Assembly: GCA_029465975.1 (NCBI GenBank)
Contig: CM055745.1
Span: forward strand, 3,332,204 to 3,396,203
Direction of reading: 5' to 3'
DNA length: 64,000 bases
Origin: Dallia pectoralis
Lineage: Eukaryota > Chordata > Actinopteri > Esociformes > Umbridae
The notes beneath the pieces are model-generated. The model was given only the letters and a program-made list of their open reading frames with translations, was not told the origin of the DNA and searched no databases. How positions within the stretch are numbered: the stretch's first letter is position 1; each line of letters opens with the position of its first letter. Of this stretch, positions 48,594 to 62,540 are shown piece by piece. Position numbers and translations under genes: made by a program.

Positions 48594-49560
48594 TTTGGAC
48601 TATATATTCTAGACCACTTTTACAGGACAATCAACAATGCACATCACGCTGTGCCCCGTGCTGCCCCGAGTCTCTCGGATCATGGCGTGGTCCATCTAAT
48701 GCCAACATACAGGCGAGGTAAAAAAAAGTGGAGGTTCAAAAAAGTGGAGCAGTGAAGCTCTGCGGGTGTGTCTGGAATGCACTGATTGGGACCTTCCTAG
48801 GTCTGCTACTAATAGTCTGGACGAGTACACTGATGCTGTGATTTCATACATCAACTTCTGTGAGGACAGCTGCATACCAACACGGACCAGGGTGAGTTTC
48901 AACAACTACGAACCCTGGTTCACAACTAAACTCGGTGCTAAGGGTGCACAAGGTAGAGGGAAAGATTCGGAGAGGGCAATGTACAGCTTGGAAAAGGCGG
49001 TGAAGGAGGCCAACCTGTGACTTGCTAATGACCGTAATGAGTTCTACTGCAGTTTTGAAAGATAAAAAGGCTGGCCTGATTACATACCCTCTTCAGACCT
49101 CAAGTGGGAACTGAACATCTTCTCTCTCACGAAGAAAGCACAACAGAGTATATACTTCGTGCGGCAGCTCAAAAAGTGAAAACTGTCAAAGACTAAGATG
49201 ACGACAGCCGTCATTGAGTCCAGGGACAAGGTGATCCACTCTGCAGAGCTGGTCAATGACTGCTATCTGTTGTCTCTATGTGACCTACACATCTCCAGGA
49301 CACTGAGGCGGGCAGAAAAAATTGAGGCCGTTCCCTCTTAACTAGGAAATGGACTGGTCAGAACTCCCCCTGTGGCAGAAGGTTGAGGTCAATCATGACC
49401 AAAACCTCTCGCCACAATAACAGTCAACAGCCTGCTCTTCACATTCACGGTTATATATTGCTGTATTTTATTGTAGTCTATTGTTTATATTTTTCATTTA
49501 CGTGTGTAAACATTTTTGCAGAACAACTTCCTTGTTTGTTGTAAACATACTTGGCATAAA
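48594..49560 (+). mobile_element. Internally deleted LINE (L2-like), endonuclease end plus 3' region
   Basis: 48600-48720 reads LDHFYRTINNAHHAVPRAA then SLSDHGVVHLMPTYRRG, the C-terminal end of an APE-type endonuclease with the SDH motif. 48766-49017 reads CTDWDLPRSATNSLDEYTDA then ISYINFCEDSCIPTRT, the endonuclease-RT linker seen in fish LINEs. The catalytic RT core is absent. The sequence then resumes with QQSIYFVRQLKK and LHISRTLRRAEKI from the RT C-terminus. The 3' end has CTTCCTTGTTTGTTGTAAAC then ATACTTGGCATAAAA, matching the LINE at 17.9-19.5 kb. Confidence 0.8.
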
Positions 49561-51170
49561 ACCTCCAGAGAAGGGGCATTCCTGCTAGCTGACCAAAATG
49601 CCACTTTCTCATATAAAAAAATTTAAATAAGAAAAATAATCACCTGTCGCCATTTCTGTTCCTTTGTAGTTTATTTCCCCTAAGCATGGCCATCTCCACA
49701 AATAGCACTTTTTCCCAACTTTGCCTGTTTGACATTGATCTTTGGGTGTGCGCGGTCCCCCAAGTTACCCAATGAGTCAGAGCTGATTTGTGGTAATCAG
49801 GAAACCGAGGAAAAAGCAAGCAATGAGTTTAACAATTTCTCTGAACCTCAGAGCCTTCGTTCACATATTTCTGTCCTAATTACGGCCGTGTCCTCTCCTG
49901 TAAAGTCAAGTGATTGCTGTGAAAGTGGTCAATAACTATGGCGCTACGCATTGCTACCTACGATATTACACGCTTCTGCCAGTGGGTATTACACGCTCCT
50001 GCCAGTGGAGAAATTGAAATGTATAATTGTATCCAGTGACGTAGAGGCTTGGGGAGACAGCGCGTGCCCTGTGATGCCCTGTGATGCCCTGTGATCATTT
50101 ATCAAAAGGGCTGCTGTGAAAAGCCAAATAAAAAAGAATATGACATCTGCATCTTGCATTCTTATTTTTGTTATCTAACATCTCTCAATGAGTTCTGTGG
50201 ATTTGGCCATGTGTTGTTGGTTAATGTCCTGATCAAATGTGATTTCATTGCTGCTTTAAAGCAGACTTCAAAGGACAATTGTAGTATTTAGAACCCTGAC
50301 AGTGTTTATCAAATGTTATAGATAGATGGTAATACTTCTTTGGGTAGCCTATCAATACGTTTTCACAAATGTTCTCTTCCTGTGCATGAGATAAAAAAAA
50401 CAAAAATATTTATCAATTATCACTTCTTTGCACATCTTTTTGAGTGTTGGAGAGTATTCACGCAATGGGAATGCTCGATACGTGTCAATATACCGAAGAA
50501 AGGTGTCTCAAAATCTGATTTGATTTATAAACATAAATCCTGGCGAAGTTGTGCACGACCAATGATGAGGAGTCAGGCCGAGGGAGAGGCGATGAAGAGG
50601 AATGAAGAGTGTCTCATTCTGCCTGGTAAAGTAACGGCGACCGGGTGAAAGAGGAAGGCTCTGTACGGTGAACAGGGTGGTGGAGGCTGATCAAGCACCC
50701 GATGCGGCGATGTTTATCCGCTCGTAGCTAAACGCCGCCGCTGAGGGAACGGACTGGGTTCAGCCAAGAAAACAGATCGATGAGCAGAGTCTGGATCAGA
50801 ACCTGCCACCGCAGAGATCTCCCAGAATGCAACACATCTGATTGCCGGGCGGAATGCACAATCCATCACATTCCTGACGAAAATGCACGGGAAGACGGGC
50901 AGGAGTGAATCCTCCGGACCCCTGCGATCCCTGCGGCTGGTCCCTCTCTCTGCCGTGTCAGACAGCAAGATAAATGTCCTGACCACTGGGACACACCAAT
51001 GTTAATCCATATAATACACATTACTGGGCTACAGGACTGCCATCAGAACGTATATACATCATGGTAGATATTGATTCAGCCCCTCCTGACAAGGCCTGGG
51101 AAATTAGATATTTCATCCTGGGAGGACCCACACTGTATAAATGCCTTAACAAGGCATACTCTGCCCATTG
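49561..51170. other. Unique sequence, no gene seen
   Basis: Single-copy DNA with a small triple GATGCCCTGT (about 50072-50092) and a CpG-richer patch at 50560-50950. No exon is supported. Confidence 0.5.
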
Positions 51171-52539
51171 GAGTATGTGTGTCAGTAGTATTGGGCATGT
51201 GTGTCAGTAGTATTGGGCATGTGTGTCAGTAGTATTGGGCATGTGTGTCAGTAGTATTGGGCATGTGTGTCAGTAGTATTGGGCATGTGTGTCAGTAGTA
51301 TTGGGCATGTGTGTCAGTAGTATTGGGCATGTGTGTCAGTTGTATTGGGCATGTGTGTCAGTTGTATTGGGCATGTGTGTCAGTAGTATTGGGCATGTGT
51401 GTCAGTAGTATTGGGCATGTGTGTCAGTAGTATTGAGCATGTGTGTCAGTAGTATTGTGCATGTGTGTCAGTAGTATTGGGCATGTGTGTCAGTAGTATT
51501 GGGCATGTGTGTCAGTAGTATTGGGCATGTGTGTCAGTTGTATTGGGCATGTGTGTCAGTTGTATTGAGCATGTGTGTCAGTAGTATTGGGCATGTGTGT
51601 CAGTAGTATTGAGCGTGTGTTAGTAGTATTGGGCATGTGTGTCAGTAGTATTGAGCGTGTGTTAGTAGTATTGGGCATGTGTGTCAGTAGTATTGGGCAT
51701 GTGTGTCAGTAGTATTGAGCATGTGTGTCAGTAGTATTGGGCATGTGTGTCAGTAGTATTGAGCATGTGTGTCAGTTGTATTGGGCATGTGTGTCAGTTG
51801 TATTGGGCATGTGTGTCAGTAGTATTGGGCATGTGTGTCAGTAGTATTGGGCATGTGTGTCAGTAGTATTGAGCATGTGTGTCAGTAGTATTGTGCATGT
51901 GTGTCAGTAGTATTGGGCATGTGTGTCAGTAGTATTGGGCATGTGTGTCAGTAGTATTGGGCATGTGTGTCAGTTGTATTGGGCATGTGTGTCAGTTGTA
52001 TTGAGCATGTGTGTCAGTAGTATTGGGCATGTGTGTCAGTAGTATTGGGCATGTGTGTCAGTAGTATTGGGCATGTGTGTCAGTAGTATTGGGCATGTGT
52101 GTCAGTAGTATTGTGCATGTGTGTCAGTAGTATTGGGCATGTGTGTCAGTAGTATTGGGCATGTGTGTCAGTAGTATTGTGCATGTGTGTCAGTAGTATT
52201 GGGCATGTGTGTCAGTAGTATTGGGCATGTGTGTCAGTTGTATTGGGCATGTGTGTCAGTAGTATTGGGCATGTGTGTCAGTAGTATTGGGCATGTGTGT
52301 CAGTAGTATTGGGCATGTGTGTCAGTAGTATTGAGCGTGTGTTAGTAGTATTGGGCATGTGTGTCAGTAGTATTGGGCATGTGTGTCAGTAGTATTGGGC
52401 ATGTGTGTCAGTAGTATTGGGCATGTGTGTCAGTAGTATTGGGCATGTGTGTCAGTAGTATTGGGCATGTGTGTCAGTAGTATTGGGCATGTGTGTCAGT
52501 AGTATTGGGCATGTGTGTCAGTAGTATTGGGCATGTGTT
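51171..52539. repeat. 22-bp minisatellite, about 62 copies
   Basis: The unit GGGCATGTGTGTCAGTAGTATT has GAGC, GTGC, GTTGTATT and a shorter GAGCGTGTGTTAGTAG variant. The pattern of variants repeats in blocks (for example the paired GTTGTATT copies near 51338, 51540, 51775 and 51972). Confidence 0.95.
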
Positions 52540-53084
52540 TTCTCAGACTGTCATTAAAACCAATAGATAAGCACTTAATGCATTTAGAACAATGTCTGTA
52601 TGTAAGACATGATGGTTTAAATACACCTGTTCTTATCCACTGCGGCATCAGAGCCTAGCAGAGATCTGTTTAGCCTACCGGTCCAAATAAGAAACATTTA
52701 AGACAGTGGCACGTTGCCCTGATCAATCTGTGCTTCCTGAATTGCTCTGTGCTCAATAAAAATGGAGAGGAAATGCCTTTGACGTTCTGCACCAGCGTTA
52801 GCTGTAATTAGTTTTTTTCCCTTTTTATCTCCTCTTCTTGCCCTCCCAGCCATTTTGTAAGCTGTGTCAGTTGGTGGAGAGATAAATGCCTATGTGTGCT
52901 GAGGCCAAACTATCTATAAAGCACAGCTGGGGAGAAAAGACAACAAAGACAAACATTCTTTCTTATTACCACTGTTTTAAATTATTCAACCCAGTTCATT
53001 CCACAGAGCAGCACCACTCTGTAATCAGGCCTTTAGCTCATCATTAAGACAGCTGTCTGAACACCTCTGTCTGTCTGTCTCTCT
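52540..53084. other. Unique sequence, no gene seen
   Basis: Single-copy stretch between two arrays. No exon is supported. Confidence 0.5.
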
Positions 53085-54238
53085 CTAAAACTTCTCACTC
53101 TCTCCTTGTCTTCTCTCCTTGTCTCTCTTCACCTCCCCTCTCTCTCCACCTCCTCTCTCTCTCCACCCCCCTCTCTCTCTCTCTCCTCCTCTCTCTCTCT
53201 CTCTCCGCCTCCTCTCTGTCTGCCTCCTCTCTCTCCGCCTCCTCTCTCTCCACCTCCTCTCTCTCCACCTCCTCTCTCTCCACCTCCTCTCTGTCCGTCT
53301 CCTCTCTCTTCACCTCCTCTCTCTTCACCTCCTCTCTCTCCACCTCCTCTCTCTCTCCACCTCCTCTCTCTCCGCCTCCTCTCTCTCCACCTCCTCTCTC
53401 TCCACCACCTCTCTCTCCACCTCCTCTCTCTCCACCTCCTCTCTCTCCACCTCCTCTCTGTCCGCCTCCTCTCTGTCCGCCTCCTCTCTCTCCACCTCCT
53501 CTCTCTCCACCTCCTCTCTCTCCACCACCTCTCTCTCTGTCCGCCTCCTCTCTCTTCACCTCCTCTCTCTCCACCTCCTCTCTCTCCACCTCCTCTCTCT
53601 CCGCCTCTTCTCTCCACCTCTTCTCTCTCCCCCTCCTCTCTCTTCACTTCCTCTCTCTCTCTGCCTCCTCTCTCTCCACCTCCTCTCTCTCCGCCTCCTC
53701 TCTGTCCGCCTCCTCTCTCTCCACCTCCTCTCTCTCCACCTCTTCTCTCTCTCCACCTCCTCTCTCTACACCTCCTCTCTCTCTCCACATCCTCTCTCTC
53801 CGCCTCCTCTCTGTCCGCCTCCTCTCTCTCCACCTCCTCTCTCTCCACCACCTCTCTCTCTGTCCGCCTCCTCTCTCTCCACCTCCTCTCTCTCCACCAC
53901 CTCTCTCTCTGTCCGCCTCCTCTCTCTCCACCTCCTCTCTCTCCACCACCTCTCTCTCTGTCCGCCTTCTCTCTCTCCACCTCCTCTCTCTCCACCACCT
54001 CTCTCTCTGTCCGCCTTCTCTCTCTCCACCTCCTCTTCTCTCTCCACCACCTCTCTCTCCACCTCCTCTCTCTCCACCTCCTCTCTCTCCACCACCTCTC
54101 TGTCCGCCTCCTCTCTCTGTCCACCTCCTCTCTCTCCACCACCTCTCTCTCTCTCTACCTCCTCTCTCTCCACCTCCTCTCTCTCTCTCTCCGCCTCCTC
54201 TCTCTCCACCTCCTCTCTCTCCACATCCTCTCTCTCAC
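53085..54238. repeat. 15-bp polypyrimidine minisatellite, about 75 copies
   Basis: The unit CACCTCCTCTCTCTC has GTCCGCC, CCACCACC and TTCACC variants. The strand is over 90% pyrimidine for 1.15 kb. Long Leu/Ser/Pro frames on + and Arg/Glu/Gly frames on - are repeat products. Confidence 0.96.
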
Positions 54239-54632
54239 TGTCATCTGTATATGCTTTGTTTTTCTGATTGTGATCCTGACAATGGCATTGTTCTTCTTGA
54301 TATCTGGCTCCCTGAATATTCCTGGGAGTTGGTGTGTGTGTTCGGATAAGGAGGGGGTCCGTTGGGGGTGGGGGGTGTTGGGGGACCACGAGGGTCACGC
54401 AAGCCTGTAATGAGCCAACCTCAGCTTAACAGGATGTCACCGCACATCAGTCTGGAGGGCCCTGGGAACATGACTGGCGCTGTACAACAACACAACCCTC
54501 TCACCTCAGACATGATTATCTCTGGATTGTTGTTATATATAGTATATATATAATCTGAGGAAAACGTTTCGAAAATAAGAAGGGAAGTGAAAGATTAATT
54601 CCTACTCAAATCAAGAACAAACACATGTAGTG

Positions 54633-54687
<55 letters not shown>

Positions 54688-54701
54688 CACACACACAGAC
54701 A

Positions 54702-54737
<36 letters not shown>

Positions 54738-55667
54738 AACAAGTATTTAGGTACCTGTATAGCTGAGAGTGGCTAGCTAGATCTACTTTCTAACAGGTTC
54801 AGGATCAGGTTTATTGATATAGCCCATTTACTCACAAGGATGTATTCATGATAGAGATATTAGAGTGTACAAATAAGAGCAACTCTTGTAATATCATTTT
54901 ATGGGTGGGGGTGCTGTAAATATAAGGGGGTGGGGGCTATACATTATGAACAGTACATTACAAACAAATGGCTTCTAGCGTGCGACATAGTTGTCAACTT
55001 TCTGTCACTTTGGCGACCTCTGTTTTTGTTGTTGAGAGGCTGCAAAATAACTGCATTTGTCTGTGTATCGTGTATCTACAGTATGAGCATTTCGAGTGTC
55101 ATTGTTTTTAAATTGTTTGCGGGAAAGAAACCTCCTGTCTTGCTGTACTTGAAGTTAGTTTTAATAAATGTACTTCAAATATCTTTGTACTACGTGACAT
55201 GTGTCCTTTTACTGCAGTTAATATTACAGTAATATTTGCTATACAATTGCCGCACCAGTGCTTTATTCGTTTAGATGCATTGATAGAGACATTTTAAGAA
55301 AAACAAACTTGATTGTGATATACGCTGTATACTGTCTGTGCTTCAAATTATACCGTGATCTACATTTCAAGCCAAGATAAGGTTACAAAAACTCATTAGT
55401 AATGCAAAAACTACAGAAGTCTATTGTAGTTTGGCATGGTCACCAGACCTGCTTCTAACCATCTCCTACAGACAAGGCAGCAGAGAACTTAGATGGAAAG
55501 GTATTTAAATAAATGATCGTTTAACTCATGTAGTGTTGAAATAAATGCATCTTTTTAAAAATGGATGAAAACCACTGTTTAGCTTAAGTCTACAAAGGAC
55601 AGGAAGTGTAACATTGCAATTACCTGTTGTGCTTCACTAAGGTACCTATATAACTAAATGTTTACTG
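54239..55667. other. Mostly unique, with a (CA)n microsatellite
   Basis: (CA)n occupies 54631-54736, and a possible dispersed-repeat fragment follows near 54797-54850. A 100-codon hydrophobic open frame (54930-55232) has no recognised family and is not called. Confidence 0.5.
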
Positions 55668-56003
55668 TCAATTGGGTTTATAAAGGCATGACATATAAAC
55701 TGCATTATAGTTTATAAAGGCAGGATATATAAACTGCATTATAGTTTATAAAGGCATGACATATAAAGTGCATTATAGTTTATAAGGCAGGACATATAAA
55801 CTGTATTATAGTTTATAATGCATGACATATAAAGTGCATTTTAGTTTATAAGGCATGACATATAAACTGCATTATAGTTTATAAGGCAGGACATATAAAC
55901 TGCATTATAGTTTATAAAGGCAGGACATATAAACTGCATTATAGTTTATAAAGGCAGGACATATAAAGTGCATTATAGTTTAAACTGCATTATAGTTTAT
56001 TAA
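55668..56003. repeat. 34-bp minisatellite, about 10 copies
   Basis: The unit GTTTATAAAGGCAGGACATA then TAAACTGCATTATA is imperfect, with 1-2-bp length changes. Confidence 0.92.
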
Positions 56004-57319
56004 GTTGCACACACACACCTGTATGTTCAATTCTGCTGGATAAATCATTTCCATTGAGCTCTGGTCACCGCAGTAGACAACCTGTTATACAGCAGTGAAC
56101 CAGTGAACCAGTGTCTGTATTCGGATGCCTGCTGACTCAAAGTGACTGAGACTGTCAACCACCACCAAGTTATGTATTTTATCTCCGCCTCGTTGTCGAC
56201 ACATGACTGAGAGACCTGGATGAGTTGACATTATTGGGAATAACTCCTCTGGCTGTGACCTGTCTCCCTCGGTGAATCATTCAGACCTGTAAATAACAAC
56301 AGAAAACGTAGCCCTTTTCGCTGCTGATTGTTAAATATTTAGAAGGGTTTGTTTTCCTTATCGCGTCAGTGTCAGAGTACGAATTCTAGATGGGGCCCTG
56401 GAGATGCTGTTGTGGCTGGCGGAGCAATGAGAGAGCTGAGACAAACACGAGTACAAAGTGCGGTCTCAACGGGTCTCTGTTCTCTGTTACTATACATCCA
56501 GAGCCCTCTGCCCTCTCTGGAGAGACAGACAGACGAGCAGGCAGGCAGAGAAACAAATGACAGACTGAAGGTGGAGTGAAATAGGACCCGACGCTAAGAG
56601 AGTGCTTTATTATCATCGCTTGAATGCCAAGCTGAGATGGTTCCAAGGAGAAGATCTAGGGGAGTAATAAATGCCCCTTTAAAAGATCTTTAATCCCTAT
56701 TTTCTCTTTTCCTCACTCTCTCCTTCATCTTCACCCTCTACCCCACTCATCGTCGTGTGTAGTGTGTGTTTACCCTCACTCCATTTGTTCTATCTTCTCC
56801 CTGAGGGTAGCGAGAGCAGCTTGGCCGCCGGTTGCTTGGGATTATCATCTATTGGTGATGTCTTGTAGAGAGTGGAGATTACATCAGGGCCAGCAGTGGC
56901 ATACAGCCTGTAGCTTAATGTATCTACGCCTGGAGGGAGGCCTCCTGTGGAATAGACAAGCCGCTGGGCCCTTGCACTGCTCCACAGGGGCCGCACAGAG
57001 AACGAGGTCTTTGGCCAAGAGCACCTGAGGGTTCCTGATCCGTTTGGGCACCGGCGATTCTAATGACAGACGTTCAGGCAACCAACCTGCTATCAAAGTC
57101 CACGGCAATATTGGCGCGGCCAACGCACCTGACCTTAAAAGACTCACGTCCTATTGACAGAGAGAGAGAGACAGAGACAGAAAGAGAGAGATAATAGGCA
57201 ATGACAAATGAGATGAGATGTGGAAGCACATGTTGCTGGTTTCCAATGTGGTCCCAGATGAAACATAACACACGCAAACAATGATGACCCTGACACCATT
57301 CTAATCTAGAGCATCATGT
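56004..57319. other. Unique sequence, no gene seen
   Basis: Single-copy, moderately GC-rich DNA with a short GA run at 57157-57192. No exon is supported. Confidence 0.5.
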
Positions 57320-58950
57320 GTTTATCTGTATGTGTACCAAAAGTGACATATGTATGTCATATTTATACAGTATATATTTGTATGTGTACCAAAAGTGACA
57401 TATGTATGTCATATTTCTACTGTATATATTTGTATGTGTACCAAAAGTGACATATGTATGTCATATTTATACAGTATTTATTTGTATGTTACCAAAAGTG
57501 ACATATGTATGTCATACCAAAAGTGACATATGTATGTCATATTTCTATTGTATTTATTTGTATGTGTACCAAAAGTGACATATGTATGTCATATTTATAC
57601 AGTATTTATTTGTATGTGTACAAAAGTGACATATGTAAATATTTGACTGTATTTATTTGTATGTGACATATGTATGTCATATTTATACTGTATTTATTTG
57701 TATGTGTACCAAAAGTGACATATGTATGTCATATTTATACAGTATTTATTTGTATGTGTACCAAAAGTGACATATGTATGTCATATTTATACTGTATTTA
57801 TTTGTATGTGTACCAATAGTGACATATGTATGTCATATTTATACAGTATATATTTGTATGTGTACCAAAAGTGACATATGTATGTCATATTTATACTGTA
57901 TTTATTTGTATGTGTACCAATAGTGACATATGTATGTCATATTTATACAGTATATATTTTGATGTGTACCAATAATGACATATGTATGTCATATTTATAC
58001 AGTATTTATTTTTATGTGTACCAATAGTGACATATGTATGTCATATTTATACAGTATTTATTTGTATGTGTACCAATAATGACATATGTATGTCATATGT
58101 ATACAGTATTTATTTTTATGTGTACCAATAGTGACATATGTATGTCATATTTATACAGTATTTATTTGTATGTGTACCAAAAGTGACATATGTATGTCAT
58201 ATTTATACAGTATATATTTGTATGTGTACCAAAAGTGACATATGTATGTCATATTTCTATTGTATTTATTTGTATGTGTACCGAAAGTGACATATGTATG
58301 TCATATTTATACAGTATTTGTTTGTATGTGTACCAAAAGTGACATATGTATGTCATATTTCTACTGTATTTATTTGTATGTGTACCAAAAGTGACATATG
58401 TATGTCATATTTATACTGTATTTATTTGTATGTGTACCAAAAGTGACATATGTATGTCATATTTATACAGTATTTATTTGTATGTGTACCAAAAGTGACA
58501 TATGTATGTCATATTTATACTGTATTTATTTGTATGTGTACCAATAGTGACATATGTATGTCATATTTATACAGTATATATTTGTATGTGTACCAAAAGT
58601 GACATATGTATGTCATATTTATACTGTATTTATTTGTATGTGTACCAATAGTGACATTGGTATGTCATATTTATACAGTATATATTTTGATGTGTACCAA
58701 TAATGACATATGTATGTCATATTTATACAGTATTTATTTTTATGTGTACCAATAGTGACATATGTATGTCATATTTATACAGTATTTATTTGTATGTGTA
58801 CCAATAATGACATATGTATGTCATATGTATACAGTATTTATTTTTATGTGTACCAATAGTGACATATGTATGTCATATTTATACAGTATTTATTTGTATG
58901 TGTACCAAAAGTGACATATGTATGCCATATGTATACAGTATTTATTTTTA
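57320..58950. repeat. 52-bp minisatellite with an inverted repeat per unit, about 31 copies
   Basis: The unit is TTTATTTGTATGTGTACCAA, AAGTGACATATGTATGTCAT and ATTTATACAGTA. Each copy contains TGACATA-TG-TATGTCA, a perfect 7-bp-arm inverted repeat. The variant TTTTGATGTGTACCAATAATG recurs about 729 bp apart (57957 and 58686), indicating a 14-unit block duplication. Confidence 0.95.
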
Positions 58951-61134
58951 TATGTATTTATTTTTTAATTTAAAAAAACTTAAGCCACTGCACAAATGCA
59001 AGTATGGTCCGGGAAGTTATTCGGATGTGAGTTCGCGGAATCTGAACTTTTTGAAAGGGAGATTGTGATTGAGAAGTTACTTCAAGCTAGCCAATGATAG
59101 GAATCACACAATACAGACAGGAAGTTGCTCTAGCCGACTAAGGCAGGAGATTTAGAGATAAATTATTCTTCATTTGAACCACAGACGCAAAAGAGAAAGG
59201 GAAAGGCCAGAGCTAGACTCAGTTAATTGACTGCAGCGGCAGATAAAAGATTATGAGCAAGATATAGACAGAAAGACTGTTAACAGAACTGCTAGCGATA
59301 ATTACAGATATGTAACCAGTCACAAAAGAATAAATAACGTGACCCGTCAATATCTAAGCATCTGAAAAAGCCTTCCTGAGAAAACAAATCTGTAATGGAA
59401 TCGCAGATTTAAAAGGCTGTGCTTTCTATCGCTAAGGAAAGGATCTTTTGTTTTATTGATACTATATGAAGAAAGTAAATGTTGGAAAAATGTACAGGGC
59501 TAAATCATCAAATTTGCCAAATTCCTCTAGGACATTAAACTCACGCGGTGATAAATAGCACATTCTTCAAAACACGTGCATTTGCTACGACTAAACCACT
59601 GAACTTGAAAAAATTTAAGTTGTGTCGGGCCAAGTATTATTTCCTTCTACACAACACTTTTCACATTCAGCAGGAATTTTGGCTTAGCTGTCATATTCCC
59701 GTTCCAGGGAAAGACGTTTGGTCATCGGAATACGTTTCCATTATCCCACGACAGTTGGTGCATAAAAAGAAATGTTCCATTATTCCGTGCCCAAGGTGAT
59801 GATCCATAATCTTTGCCATCCTGAACTAATAATCTTTTCTTGCCTAAAAACCTTTACCTGCCTTCAATATTAAACGCAGCCCCCGGGCCACCGTAAGCCC
59901 CTACGTGATTACCCACAGGAACTAATGGCTGTGTTGCAATGTCAGCCAGCGGCGGTTTACAATTCACGCTATAGTGAACGAGTCTGGACAGTCTGACCTT
60001 GTTGGAAGAGTTCTTCCTCTGTCCAGTGTCTGCGTCTTTGCCAGTTTAAATGTTTTCGGTTTATTGGCCAATCTGAGAGATCATGACTGCCAGTGATCAT
60101 GTCCATCATTTAGCGCATCCGTATTTGGTCAGTTAGCTGTGTGGGTGTCGCCTCTGTCACCTTGTCCTGAACTCGTAAGCTGCACGTGTCTTGCTGCCCA
60201 AAGCACAGGCCAGAGTATGTGAGCGAAGTAAAACTGTCTGTACTCCTGCTCATCGCTCAATTAGAGCCACTATCTTGAAGCCTAACATCTTTTCTTCCAC
60301 TGTCTATATTTCCTTCATCATTTTTTCAGACAATTTCACATTTTTGTAACTATTGTACCGTTTTCTTTTGAAGCAGGTTATCTGAGAAGTTGGCACGAAT
60401 TAAGGCTACCATTTGTTTTTGAAGTAGACTCTCTGCGAAGAAGTGCTCAACATATCGTCAGCAAATGGCAGGCTCTGAAAGCGTTCATGAGTATATTCTT
60501 TCTACTATGGGCCAGAATCAAAATAATTATTTGTAATAAGTTCAACCTAATGATATACAGTATTTCATCAACTTACGAATACATCCACCAGTTTACGTTT
60601 GTTTTTTGTTTTTCCCGCATGAATGAGAGTATGTAATGTCATTTTCTGGTGTTGTCATGTCCTCTGTATTTTTATCTCTTCCTCTAGCCTAATGATAGGT
60701 GATGTGTTTAAGCTGTGACAGGTGTTGTCTAGATAGTAGAGTTGTGTGCTGTAAGGTAAAGAGGTCTCCCGGGTCCTGTGCCCCGAGTAAACATTTGAAG
60801 GTATCTCCGTGAGGAAGCCATTTTATGGCCACCTGTACCTCACTGTGTAATGTTGTCTGGAGTTTTATTGAATTAGGTTCGTGCAACGACCTGTCTCTGT
60901 CTGAAAGTGAAGCATTTAATGCAATTTGAATTATAAAAGGCTAATAATCTGGCTGTGGTAACAAGGTTGAGCTGAACACCATGACTCAAATATATTGTTT
61001 CCTAACAGTGTATTATCACATCTTAGTTTGTCCCAAAACAGCAGTAATGAAACACATGAATCACGTAACAAAACAAACATAACAAATGCCTGGTTGACAC
61101 TGGAGTAATGTAAGAGATTCTCTGATGAGCCATG
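58951..61134. other. Unique AT-rich sequence, no gene seen
   Basis: Single-copy DNA. Short open frames (for example 59548-59799) have no recognised family. Confidence 0.5.
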
Positions 61135-62165
61135 GTTATGGTATAATTACGGTATAATTACGATATGGTTACGGTACGGATATGATATGGTTATGGTATG
61201 GTTACGGTATAATTACGGTATGGTAATGGTATGGATACAGTATTATTAAGGTATGGTTACAGTATAATTACGGTATGGTAATGGTATGGATACAGTATTA
61301 TTAAGGTATGGTTACAGTATAATTACGGTATGGTAATGGTATGGATACAGTATTATTAAGGTATGGTTACAGTATAACTACGGTATGGTAATGGTATGGG
61401 TACAGTATTATAAGGTATGGTTACAGTATAACTACGGTATGGTAATGGTATGGGTACAGTATTATAAGGTATGGTTACAGTATAACTACGGTATGGTAAT
61501 GGTATGGGTACAGTATTATTAAGGTATGGTTACAGTATAACTACGGTATGGTAATGGTATGGGTACAGTATTATAAGGTATGGTTACAGTATAATTACGG
61601 TATGGTAATGGTATGGGTACAGTATTATAAGGTATGGTTACAGTATAACTACGGTATGGTTACTGTATGGTTATGATATGCTTACGGTATGGTTACAGTG
61701 TAGTTGTGGTATGGTTACGGTAAAATGATGGTATGGTTACAGTATGGTTATGGAATGGTCACAGTATAATTATGGTATGGTTAGGGTGTGGTTGTGGTGT
61801 GGTTACGGTATAATTACGGTATGAATATGGTATGGTTATGGTATGGTTATAAAATAGTTATGGTATGGTTACGGTACGGTTATGGTATGGTTACAGTATA
61901 ATTACGGTATGGTTACAATATAATTACATTATGGTCATGGTATAATTATGGTATGGTTAGGGTATGGTTGCGGTGTGGTTACGGTATAATTACAGTATGA
62001 ACACGGTATGGTTATGGTATGGTTATAAATTATAATATATTTATGTTATGGTTACGGTACGGTTATGGTATGGTTGTGGTATAATTTTCGGTATGGTTAT
62101 GGTATAATTAAGGTATGGTAATGGTATGGTTATGGTACGTTTACGGTATGGTTTAGTATGACTTC
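61135..62165. repeat. Degenerate GGTATGGTTAC-type repeat with a ~55-bp higher-order unit
   Basis: Short units (GGTATGGTTAC, GGTATAATTAC) are loosely tandem throughout. From 61230 to 61660 they are organised as about eight near-identical units of about 54-56 bp containing GGTATGGTAATGGTATGG and TACAGTATTA. Confidence 0.93.
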
Positions 62166-62540
62166 TGTGGTGAAGCATCATTTTGATTCAACTCCTAGAC
62201 TAGTATAATGGAAAAATCCCAGAAATCACACTACAAAGTCGAAAGCAGCCAGCAGTGAAAACAAATTGATACTCAAGGGATTGCTTTTGGGATTTTCATA
62301 CCAGGTTCCAGTTTGTTGGAGATGGGATAATATGGTGTGTCCCTGTGGACTGGGTGGGGAAGCAGAGAGGAGGGGCCTCATGTTCATTCTGAAGCCCGCA
62401 CACGCATCACCCACACGATTTGCTCGACACAATCAAAGGTAAAGCGAAGCTATGTACGTAACCACACTGAGTGTGGTTTTATCCATGTTTGATTACATCT
62501 GCTTTGAGGTGTATATGCAACTAGGAATGTATTACTGCAC
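62166..62540. other. Unique sequence, no gene seen
   Basis: Short single-copy gap between two arrays. Confidence 0.5.

Noticed and set aside
53106..54410. 434-codon Leu/Ser/Pro frame and overlapping Arg/Glu/Gly frames on the minus strand
   Set aside because: Products of a 15-bp polypyrimidine repeat, open in several frames on both strands.
54930..55232. 100-codon hydrophobic open frame
   Set aside because: No recognisable family, AT-rich codon content, and no splice or promoter context.
61135..62165. Telomere-like G/T-rich repeat
   Set aside because: The motif is GGTATGGTTAC/GGTATAATTAC, not TTAGGG, and it is degenerate and interstitial.
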